A stretch of 6,643 nucleotides of DNA from Bryobacterales bacterium (GTDB lineage: Bacteria; Acidobacteriota; Terriglobia; Bryobacterales; Bryobacteraceae). The translations under genes were made by a program, and so were the position numbers. Shown one piece after another: positions 1 to 6,631 of this stretch (positions are counted from its first letter, which is position 1; every line of letters starts with the position of its first letter). Under the pieces are notes generated by a model that saw only the letters and a program-made list of their open reading frames with translations, was not told where the DNA came from and made no database searches. The DNA lies in contig JADYZL010000028.1 in NCBI GenBank assembly GCA_020853155.1, forward strand, positions 1 to 6,643. Reading direction: 5' to 3'.

Positions 1-1605
1 ACTTTTTTCAAGGAAGGACAAAGCCAGACGATCGAACAGATCTTCGGCACGACGCGCGGCCGACACTCCTTCCGCTTCGGCGCGATGTACGGCTGGCTCT
101 GGGGCGGCCGCGAGAACATCGAAACGCCGATTGCCCGGTATGCCAACGCCGCGGATTTCCTGGCCAACCGGCCGAACAGCGTGCAAGTCACTTTCGGCGT
201 GGATTCTTACCGCATCACGACGGGAAGCCTAGGCTTCTTTATCCAGGACGATTTCAGAGTGACAAAGCGGCTCATCGTCAATATGGGCATCCGGTGGGAT
301 TACTACAAAGTGCCACGGGAACGGGACGGCAGGCTCTTCAACCGGGAGGAACCCTTCGGCTTCGGCCCCTACCGTCCGCCGAACAGTATCTGGGACACGG
401 ATTACAACAATTTCTCTCCACGCATCGGGTTCGCATACTCCGTTGATGGAGCGTCCACCACGGTGGTGCGAGGCGGCTTCGGAGTATTCCAAAACCCACG
501 CCCGTTGTTTGGAGGCCCGGTGGATCTTGTGCAGAACGCGCTGGACGAACCGTTTCGCGTTGTCTACTCAGCGGCGGATGTCGCGGCACACCCGGACATC
601 CTCCGCTACCCCGTGGTGAACAGCAAGGTACTTCCTCTCGCGAAGGGACCCGCCGCGCTCCTCGCCGGCACCGCGATCAACCCCAACTGGGGCAACCCTT
701 TCAGCTACCAGTGGTCCGCCGGCCTGCAGAAGCAATTGCATCGAAACACTTTGATTGAAGCTTCCTACGTGGGCACGCGCGGAATCGGACTGATGATGGT
801 ACGGACCATGAATGCGCCGAACCGCGTAACGGGCATCCGGCCGATGACGAATTTCGCGACGTTCCGCTATCGAGACGGAAGCGAGCAGACTAACTACCAT
901 GCGCTGCAGACCTCACTCCGGCAGCGGTTGACGGCGGGTCTCACATTCAATGTGAACTACACCTGGTCCCGGAATATGTCCTACACGGGCGATGCCGATC
1001 TCCTGCTGCCCGGCTCTCCCCAGGATATCTGGAACGTCCGCGGGGACTATGGACCCTCCAATATCGACGCCCGCCACCGCTTCGTGGTCGATTATGTGTA
1101 TGAACTACCTCTGGAGAAGCTTTCTTCCAGTAACGGGGCCGCTGCTCGCATGCTGCTTCGCGGATGGCAGATCAGCGGTGTGTTCAGCGCGCAAAGTGGA
1201 AGCCCATTCAACCCATCCCAGCCTTCCGGGCTTGACGGAAGCAGGCCGGACTATATTGGCGGCGAGGCCATTCTCTCCGATGCGGACTCGACCTTGCAGT
1301 ACGTGAACCCGGCCGCTTTCCGGCAAGTTCCGCTGAACGCCGTTTCGCGTCTCCCGGAACGAGGCGGAAGCATCGGCCGGAACGCGCTTTACGGTCCCGG
1401 CTGGTGGGACACGAACACGACCTTAGCCAAAGCCATCTCGATCACGGAGCAAATGCGGCTCCAGTTGCGCGTGGAAATGCTGAATGCTCTCAATCACACC
1501 AGCATGAGCGGTGTGAACGGCAACGTGACGCAAGGCAACTTCGGCCGGTTTACGTCGACCCGGGGCGCCCGCGTGATCCAGGTTGGGGCGCGATTCTCGT
1601 TCTGA
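1..1605 (+). CDS. TonB-dependent receptor, Oar-like, C-terminal part (5' truncated by window)
   Basis: This is an outer-membrane beta-barrel receptor of the TonB-dependent, carboxypeptidase-regulatory-like/Oar type that is greatly expanded in Acidobacteriota. Such receptors import large ligands using TonB energy. The frame is open from base 1 without a stop, so 534 residues are visible and the first ATG (base 85) is internal; the plug domain and any N-terminal regulatory domain lie upstream. Family phrases, numbered from base 1, include FFIQDDFRVTKRL near 79-91, NNFSPRIGFAYS near 136-147, VVRGGFGVF near 155-163, QWSAGLQKQL near 237-246, YVGTRG near 256-261, the block around DARHRF near 356-361, LRGWQISGVFSAQSGSPF near 386-403 and RVEMLNALNH near 490-499. 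The protein ends in VGARFSF; a terminal Phe is the usual beta-barrel assembly signal, so the C-terminus is intact. The ligand is unknown. The downstream Asp-box protein makes a glycan-related role possible, but this is an inference. Confidence 0.92.
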   Translation, partial: TFFKEGQSQTIEQIFGTTRGRHSFRFGAMYGWLWGGRENIETPIARYANAADFLANRPNSVQVTFGVDSYRITTGSLGFFIQDDFRVTKRLIVNMGIRWDYYKVPRERDGRLFNREEPFGFGPYRPPNSIWDTDYNNFSPRIGFAYSVDGASTTVVRGGFGVFQNPRPLFGGPVDLVQNALDEPFRVVYSAADVAAHPDILRYPVVNSKVLPLAKGPAALLAGTAINPNWGNPFSYQWSAGLQKQLHRNTLIEASYVGTRGIGLMMVRTMNAPNRVTGIRPMTNFATFRYRDGSEQTNYHALQTSLRQRLTAGLTFNVNYTWSRNMSYTGDADLLLPGSPQDIWNVRGDYGPSNIDARHRFVVDYVYELPLEKLSSSNGAAARMLLRGWQISGVFSAQSGSPFNPSQPSGLDGSRPDYIGGEAILSDADSTLQYVNPAAFRQVPLNAVSRLPERGGSIGRNALYGPGWWDTNTTLAKAISITEQMRLQLRVEMLNALNHTSMSGVNGNVTQGNFGRFTSTRGARVIQVGARFSF

Positions 1606-1642
1606 GCCGCTTGGCAGGATGGCATCCGTATTCAGGCTTGGC

Positions 1643-1665
1643 GGGCGCCGCGGCAAGCGGCGCCC
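1643..1665 (+). terminator. Perfect 9-bp GC hairpin after the receptor gene
   Basis: The arms gggcgccgc and gcggcgccc are exact reverse complements around the loop ggcaa, starting 38 bases after the receptor stop codon. The position fits a 3'-end stem-loop for the receptor transcript. No T-run follows (the next bases are catccaggc), so it is not a classical intrinsic terminator. It could instead be an RNA-stabilising stem. The rest of the 1606-1767 gap shows no gene and no convincing sigma-70 promoter. Confidence 0.35.
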
Positions 1666-1767
1666 CATCCAGGCAGCGGCCGATCATTGCATGCCGCGGC
1701 CCAAGATCACAGAATTGGTTCCAGAGCCGATTCGCCCGACTACTCTCACAGAGGATGAAACGAGTTC

Positions 1768-2940
1768 ATGTCCGAACGTACTTACTCCCTCACGCGCCGG
1801 TATTTGCTCACCGCGCTCTCTCCGCTTCCGCTAATCCGCTCCGCCGATTCGGGGCCGCATGCGCCCGGCTCCGTGAGACACGTCATCGTTCATTACCAGC
1901 CAGGACGGTTCTGCGGCTGGCCGGCCAATAACGGGGTGTGGATCTGGGGTGACGAAATCCTCACCGGTTTCGTTTATGGCTATTTCAAAGCCGATGGCGA
2001 ATCCCACTCCATCGACCGGAGCAAACCACAAGCCAGCGTGCTTGCCAGAAGCCGTGACGGCGGAGAGACGTGGGCGCTCGAAGATCCCGATCACTTTGTG
2101 CTGGACGGCGGGAAGCCGGCCCCAAGCCCAGGCAATATCCGGTTCGGCGATCCGAATTTCGCCATGCGCGTCGGCAACCACACACTGATCGGCAACGAGG
2201 ACGAATTGGGGCAGTTTTTCCTATCCTACGACCGGGGCAAGCACTGGCAGGGCCCCTTTCTCTTTCCCTCGTTCGGACTACCCATGACCTCTCGAACCAG
2301 CTACATCGTCGAAGGCCCGGCCAGTTGCCTCATTCTGCTCTCCGCAAAACTGCCCGACGTGAAGGGCGCCAATTATAAGGACCGTGCATTTGCCGTGCGC
2401 ACCACGGATGGGGGCAAGTCTTACAAGAAGCTGGGCTGGCTCGCAGGCGATTCCGTCGATGCAAGATCCGTGATGCCAGACACTGTGAAGCTGGCGGAGG
2501 ACCGCTATCTCACGGCACTGCGCAGAAAGACCAGCACGGCATCGGGCCTTCGCAATTGGATCGATATTTACGGGTCAGAGGATGGCGGTGTGACTTGGAA
2601 GTTTCGCAGCACGCCGGTCGATGGACTGGACCATAACGGTAATCCGCCGAGCCTGTGCCGCCTCAGGGATGGCCGCCTTGCGCTCGCCTATGGAGACCGG
2701 ACACCGCCATACAGCATCAAGGCGAGAATCAGTAGCGATGAGGGACGAACCTGGGGACCCGTTCTCGTCCTCCGCGACGACGGCAGGAGTTGGGATATCG
2801 GTTACACGCGGACTGTCCAACGCCGCGACGGCAAACTCGTCACGATTTACTACTTCACCACCGAACAGCGCCCTGAGATGCATATTGCCGCCACGATCTG
2901 GGAGGCTCCAGCGGTCGCCTCCTCGACTGGCGGCCGTTAG
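1768..2940 (+). CDS. Tat-exported Asp-box (BNR) sialidase-like beta-propeller protein
   Basis: This 390-residue protein probably acts outside the cytoplasm on a glycan. The N-terminus reads SLTRRYLLTALSPLPL with Arg10-Arg11, a twin-arginine-like signal. Five Asp-box motifs (S/T-x-D-x-G-x-T-W) are visible: SRDGGETW 95-102, SYDRGKHW 153-160, TTDGGKSY 212-219, SEDGGVTW 270-277 and SSDEGRTW 322-329, as expected of a sialidase-fold propeller. The N-terminal FRIP motif of classical GH33 sialidases is replaced by GRFCGWPAN (46-54). Arg47, Glu182, Arg232 and Tyr346 are only candidates for active-site residues. ATG 1768 is the first possible start, because an in-frame TGA lies at 1756-1758. A GAGGA at 1751-1755 is a rather distant ribosome binding site (12 bases). 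The gene follows the receptor on the same strand after 162 bp. Genuine sialidase activity is uncertain; a sialidase-fold hydrolase of other specificity, or a lectin-like propeller, would look the same. Confidence 0.85.
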   Translation: MSERTYSLTRRYLLTALSPLPLIRSADSGPHAPGSVRHVIVHYQPGRFCGWPANNGVWIWGDEILTGFVYGYFKADGESHSIDRSKPQASVLARSRDGGETWALEDPDHFVLDGGKPAPSPGNIRFGDPNFAMRVGNHTLIGNEDELGQFFLSYDRGKHWQGPFLFPSFGLPMTSRTSYIVEGPASCLILLSAKLPDVKGANYKDRAFAVRTTDGGKSYKKLGWLAGDSVDARSVMPDTVKLAEDRYLTALRRKTSTASGLRNWIDIYGSEDGGVTWKFRSTPVDGLDHNGNPPSLCRLRDGRLALAYGDRTPPYSIKARISSDEGRTWGPVLVLRDDGRSWDIGYTRTVQRRDGKLVTIYYFTTEQRPEMHIAATIWEAPAVASSTGGR

Positions 2941-2977
2941 CACCACAACCACGGAGCAGCGCACTGAGGCAGCCAAG

Positions 2978-5900
2978 TTACAGCGCTTTCAGGGCGGGCT
3001 CGACTACGGTCATGAGGTAGCGGCCAATGCCGGGGAAGTACGAACCTACCATGGCTAAGATGGGCAGGCCGCCGACCATCGCCAGGCGCTTCACCAAGCG
3101 GAAGGCTCCGGGGTCTTCCTTGCCCCTGGTGAGCCGGCGGAGGATTTCGTCTCTTTCCATTTGGAAGATGGCCACGGCCACGGGAATGCCCATCACGACG
3201 AATCCGACGGTTCCGGCCCAGATGATCATTTGCAGGCCGCGGAAGGGGTAGACGAGCGCGGAGACCATGCCGAGGAAATAGCTGACGGCGACATAGAACA
3301 AGAGGTTGCGGAGCTGGAGCATGGCGTTGCCGAGAAAAGCCAGATAGGGCAAGGCGACGATCTCCTCGGCGATCTGGTAGGGACGGCGATCCGGAGGGGA
3401 GTCCCCCTTCGGTTTCGTCACGTCTTCGGCGGTCCCATAGCCCGTGGACCAGACGGGCTCCAGGAACCCAGCGAGCACGCTGCCGATCTTCGCCACCGAA
3501 CTCCAGACCGACGCAAGGAACTGCGGTTCGCGGCCGATCGCGGCCTCAATGCGGCCTTCCAGGGAGCGCAGCGCGGCGGGGGCCAGAAAATCGAGTTTCG
3601 CCACACGCGGGCAGGCGGCAAGCGCCCGCAGACGCTGGCCCAAGTAGACGAGACGGTCTCTTGAATCCAGGGTGCCGGAGCCTTCGAGCACCGGGACTTG
3701 CGAGTATCCACTGGGGAGGATGGAGAACGCGGCGCGCAAGGGGTGCAGATCCAGAATTTCGAGGAGGCCGCGCAGCTTCATCCAAGCGAGGACAAAGCGG
3801 GACCATGAGATGACCGCGAAGACGAACAAGGCCCGCAGCGTGATTTGATACACGACATCGTACTGCCATCCTTCGAGGGACTGGGGCCATTCCCAGGGGA
3901 TGAGGAAGAAGATGGCAAGCGCCGGAAGCAGGATGAGCAGGGTGGCGCCGGGGTCGCTGGTAATGGGGTTGGCGAGAGACTGCCCGACAGCTTCGACGCC
4001 TTTCCTCAACCCTTTCGTCTGGAAGTCTTCCGGCAACTCCGGAAGCACCATCGGCGCTTCGAGGGAGAGCGCGTGTCTTCGAGCGTGGAGCCTTGCCATG
4101 ACAATGAGGCCGCAACCCAAGAGCAGCAAGGGCGTTGCCGGCGAGACGCCGTTCAGCAGGTTCAGCGATCGATAGACGAAGAAGAACAGGGATTGATCGT
4201 CATGGCCCGCCAGACCGAGCCAATACAAAACCATCGGGCCCGGATAAACGAGAAACGTCACGACGGCAAGATGGATGTACTGGTTCGACAGCATCGGCCC
4301 TTCGCCTTCCGGCAGCGTGCCCTGGGAGGCGTGATCGAGGAACAATCGCAGGAAGGGGAGGATGGCGCCCGCCATGAGCGCGAGGAAGGCGAACAAGCTG
4401 GGGATGCAGGCGAGCCGCGCCCAGTCTCCCGGGCTCACATAAGGAACGCCTACCGCGGGGGAGGGACTCTCCAAGGCGAGCAGCCAAAGCGGACAGGCAA
4501 CGGGATAGAGCATGGCCGCGAGAGCCAGGCACTGGGCCGAGACGAAGTATGCGCGGCCAGGCGCACCCCGTTCCAGCGAATGAACGAGGAACTGCCGCCA
4601 AAAGGGGCGTTCGCGTATGGCTTTGAATCCGGGGAGAATCCGCTCCATGAAGCTAGCGCAGACGGGCAACTGGGCCACGATCGTCAGGCACCCGAACAAT
4701 CCGCCGATGCACACCAGGAGGAGAAACACGACGGTCCAGGGGCGCCCGGGCCTCCCGAGATCCAGCACGGGGTTTCGGGCCGCGCTCAGACCGGGCTGCC
4801 AGGAGAGCTGGGTCTCATCCGTCTCCGAAGGATTGAGCAGCGCGATGGGCCAATATCCGTTGACCCCCACCGCGACCAGCCATAGAGGCGGCCTCGTCTT
4901 GAAGTTCCTACCCGCGAAGGAGTGTTCCAGCAGACTTGGCCAGCGAACCGGAGACGGACTCTCCGCGATTGCCGCTCCGGAAATGGGGGATGCGGGAGCC
5001 ACGGACCGGCCATGCGCCTGCCGCAACAACAGGGCGCGCACAGCATTGAACACGGCGACCTCATAGCGGCTTCCGGTGGGCGAGCGCTGGGGCCACTGGT
5101 CTGCCGCGACTCCGGGCGACCAGAGCTGGTTGTGGGTCACGACCGGATAAGTGGTGATTGCCAGAATCCCTTCGAGTGGGTACTGCGAGACGGCACGGAC
5201 GTAGAGCAGGTCCGCATCATCCATATAGAGCCGGACGTCTGGATTCGCTTTACGCAGGAAACCGGCAAGAAACAGGGCGTCAAAGACATCCGTGGCGGCG
5301 ATTCCCGCGAGACGGATGTCTTCATGCTGCAAGGTGGACGCGATATCGAGCAGCACCGCCTCCTGCACGACGGGCAACTGTGGACCGGAGAAGATAGCCA
5401 CGGCATCGCGCCCTTTCAGCACCTGCTGCACGGGTACGGAAAGTTGGGAATTCGCGGCTCCGCCGGAAATGGCGCCGCCATCGCGTTTCGCCGCGGCGGG
5501 CTGCGGGGAGGCTCCCCGCAAGCGGGCGATTTCCCGCGGGAAGCGGATCGTCAGGGACGCTTGGGCCTGCAGCATCGCCTGCGGGCCGGCCAAGGAATCG
5601 ATGCCATAGGCCGTCTGGCCTTCGGCGAGAAACGCCGACGGGATTGGACCCAGCCAGCGGCGGCGCATATAGCTCAGAAACCGCTCCTTCGCGAAAGTGT
5701 CGTTGTGCATGGCGGACGCAAACGAGACGGACTTCTCCCACGCGAGATCGCCGTTCGCGAATGCGTCCATCTCGCTCTTCACGGTTGCGCTGCCCGAGAT
5801 GACCTGGAACTTGGCCGCGCTCCCTTGCAGGAAGAGCCGGCGGGCATCCGCGATGCCGCGCCGAAGGGAGGAAAGCGCCCCCGAATAGTTCGTGCCCGAA

Positions 5901-6553
5901 ACAAAGAAGGTCTCCGGCGCGGCGACTGCCTGGACATACTGGACCGCCTTCAGGAAGGCGCGGCCGCGAATGCCGGAAACGGGAGATTCGCCCACGAGAA
6001 AGACGACGAGGACACCCTGCCCCGCGCCAGATTCGCGAAACAGCAGCACGCCGGGTTCATCGCCGCCGGCGTTCGCGCCTCCCCCGGCTGCGTCTTCGGT
6101 CCAGGGAAGCCAATGCCGGTCCAGATAAAACTCCACGCTTTCCGCGGCGCGCTGGATGCTATCCATGGAGCGGTCGAAGTAGAGGCTGAGCCGGGTGAGT
6201 TCCGGGTCCGGCACGGTCACGATCAGGAAGCGCGTCTTTCCACGGGCCATCTTGAGCCATGGCGCATTCTCCCAGACGGGTGATTCGGTGCGTGGAGGTT
6301 CTCCGGACCTGACGGCGCGTGGAGGGGTGGGGGGTTCCAGCGCAGCTTCCTCGAATTTCTCGCAAAGCGGGGCCAGTGGCCGGGGAACGGCTCCACACCC
6401 GGAGGCCGCGAGCCTCAGAGCGGGAAGCTCCTGCGGTTTCGCCGATGCAGCAGCTTGCTCGGGTGCGACCGGCCCCGCCCGGTCAAGGACGGCGACGAAC
6501 GCGCCACCAAGCACAAGAATAATGGCAAGCAGGATTGTGGGTCTCGATTCCAT
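2978..6553 (-). CDS. Uncharacterised 1191-aa membrane protein: periplasmic alpha/beta region plus ~10 C-terminal TM helices
   Basis: I cannot assign a named family. Residues 7-23 form a signal anchor, followed by a Pro/Ala-rich stretch to about 95. Residues 105-600 are soluble and look like a two-part alpha/beta fold: strand-turn segments VLVVFLVGESPVSGI (181-195), TFFVSGTNYSGALSSL (215-230) and FQVISGSATVKSEMDAF (249-265), an Ala/Gly linker (347-370), then AVAIFSGPQLPVVQEAVLL (384-402) and LAGIAATDVFDALFLAGF (415-432). The pattern recalls type I periplasmic binding proteins, which is an inference. Likely helices are 606-628, 668-693, 714-738, 759-781, 803-820, 869-888, 899-925, 1083-1102, 1106-1130 and 1155-1172. 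Arg/Lys-rich loops at 630-667, 821-868 and 1131-1156 support a periplasmic 24-605 and a cytoplasmic 930-1080. No Walker, kinase or protease motif is seen. ATG 6553 is the only ATG, GTG or TTG start after an upstream in-frame TAG. The Shine-Dalgarno is weak (GGGGG, 11 bases away). The gene is convergent with the sialidase-like gene, 37 bp apart. A ligand-responsive envelope protein or transporter is possible. Confidence 0.88.
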   Translation of the reverse strand: MESRPTILLAIILVLGGAFVAVLDRAGPVAPEQAAASAKPQELPALRLAASGCGAVPRPLAPLCEKFEEAALEPPTPPRAVRSGEPPRTESPVWENAPWLKMARGKTRFLIVTVPDPELTRLSLYFDRSMDSIQRAAESVEFYLDRHWLPWTEDAAGGGANAGGDEPGVLLFRESGAGQGVLVVFLVGESPVSGIRGRAFLKAVQYVQAVAAPETFFVSGTNYSGALSSLRRGIADARRLFLQGSAAKFQVISGSATVKSEMDAFANGDLAWEKSVSFASAMHNDTFAKERFLSYMRRRWLGPIPSAFLAEGQTAYGIDSLAGPQAMLQAQASLTIRFPREIARLRGASPQPAAAKRDGGAISGGAANSQLSVPVQQVLKGRDAVAIFSGPQLPVVQEAVLLDIASTLQHEDIRLAGIAATDVFDALFLAGFLRKANPDVRLYMDDADLLYVRAVSQYPLEGILAITTYPVVTHNQLWSPGVAADQWPQRSPTGSRYEVAVFNAVRALLLRQAHGRSVAPASPISGAAIAESPSPVRWPSLLEHSFAGRNFKTRPPLWLVAVGVNGYWPIALLNPSETDETQLSWQPGLSAARNPVLDLGRPGRPWTVVFLLLVCIGGLFGCLTIVAQLPVCASFMERILPGFKAIRERPFWRQFLVHSLERGAPGRAYFVSAQCLALAAMLYPVACPLWLLALESPSPAVGVPYVSPGDWARLACIPSLFAFLALMAGAILPFLRLFLDHASQGTLPEGEGPMLSNQYIHLAVVTFLVYPGPMVLYWLGLAGHDDQSLFFFVYRSLNLLNGVSPATPLLLLGCGLIVMARLHARRHALSLEAPMVLPELPEDFQTKGLRKGVEAVGQSLANPITSDPGATLLILLPALAIFFLIPWEWPQSLEGWQYDVVYQITLRALFVFAVISWSRFVLAWMKLRGLLEILDLHPLRAAFSILPSGYSQVPVLEGSGTLDSRDRLVYLGQRLRALAACPRVAKLDFLAPAALRSLEGRIEAAIGREPQFLASVWSSVAKIGSVLAGFLEPVWSTGYGTAEDVTKPKGDSPPDRRPYQIAEEIVALPYLAFLGNAMLQLRNLLFYVAVSYFLGMVSALVYPFRGLQMIIWAGTVGFVVMGIPVAVAIFQMERDEILRRLTRGKEDPGAFRLVKRLAMVGGLPILAMVGSYFPGIGRYLMTVVEPALKAL
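5502..5520 (-). repeat. Perfect 8-bp inverted repeat inside the linker-coding part of the large membrane gene
   Basis: The arms tgcgggga and tccccgca flank a 3-base loop, forming a strong GC hairpin in either strand. It encodes the region around residues 345-351, where the alpha/beta region passes into the Ala/Gly linker. No T-run follows on the minus strand. It may simply reflect GC-rich codon choice in a low-complexity linker. Confidence 0.5.
5522..5537 (-). repeat. Second short hairpin (gcggg/cccgc) adjacent to the 5502-5520 repeat
   Basis: Five-base arms enclose a 6-base loop (cgattt on the plus strand). It lies one base from the stronger hairpin, so two stems sit side by side in the transcript. 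On its own it is within what chance gives in GC-rich coding DNA. Confidence 0.3.
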
Positions 6554-6610
6554 AGCGGAATGTGCCCCCAGCCACAGTCCCGACTACCGAAGCGCATGGA
6601 TCAGGATCGT

Positions 6611-6627
6611 GGGGTTACTATAACCCC
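6611..6627 (-). promoter_or_regulatory. 17-bp palindrome overlapping a possible -10 element upstream of the large membrane gene
   Basis: The plus strand reads ggggttactataacccc: 7-bp perfect arms (ggggtta/taacccc) around cta. On the minus strand the centre contains TATAGT (6617-6622), one mismatch from the -10 consensus TATAAT and about 63 bases before the start codon. The -35 position falls at the window edge and cannot be judged properly. A palindrome on top of a -10 is the geometry of a repressor operator, so the gene may be regulated by a dimeric DNA-binding protein. Between this site and the gene there is only a short direct repeat, ggatc-a-ggatc (6598-6608). The element could instead be a small hairpin belonging to a gene beyond the window. 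Confidence 0.4.
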
Positions 6628-6631
6628 CAAA

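Noticed and set aside
1685..1715. Possible sigma-70 promoter (TTGCAT, 17 bases, CAGAAT) before the sialidase-like gene
   Set aside because: Only 3 of 6 and 4 of 6 consensus matches; such pairs are common by chance, so it was not listed as a feature.
1404..1931. 175-codon plus-strand frame spanning the end of the receptor, the gap and the start of the sialidase-like gene
   Set aside because: It overlaps two well-supported genes in another frame, and its translation is low-complexity Arg/Ala/Ser-rich without motifs. A GAGG does precede ATG 1755, but that frame does not encode the Asp boxes.
2575..2976. 133-codon minus-strand frame opposite the sialidase-like gene
   Set aside because: It is antisense to a gene with clear Asp-box motifs and has no recognisable feature of its own.
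3845..4885. 346-codon open frame on the plus strand
   Set aside because: It is in the same antisense register as the 4922-6283 frame. The product is rich in Glu, Gln, Arg and Gly and resembles no family, while the opposite strand encodes clear membrane helices here.
4922..6283. 453-codon open frame on the plus strand inside the large minus-strand gene
   Set aside because: It is codon-for-codon antisense to the 1191-residue gene. In that register a stop needs TTA, CTA or TCA in the real gene, which are rare in its GC-rich codon use, so long open frames arise passively. The translation is rich in Arg, Gly and His and shows no domain, signal or membrane pattern.
6400..6431. Possible lipobox (LAASGC, residues 48-53) in the large membrane protein
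   Set aside because: The Cys is too far from the N-terminus and is separated from the hydrophobic anchor by about 25 polar residues, so lipoprotein processing there is unlikely.
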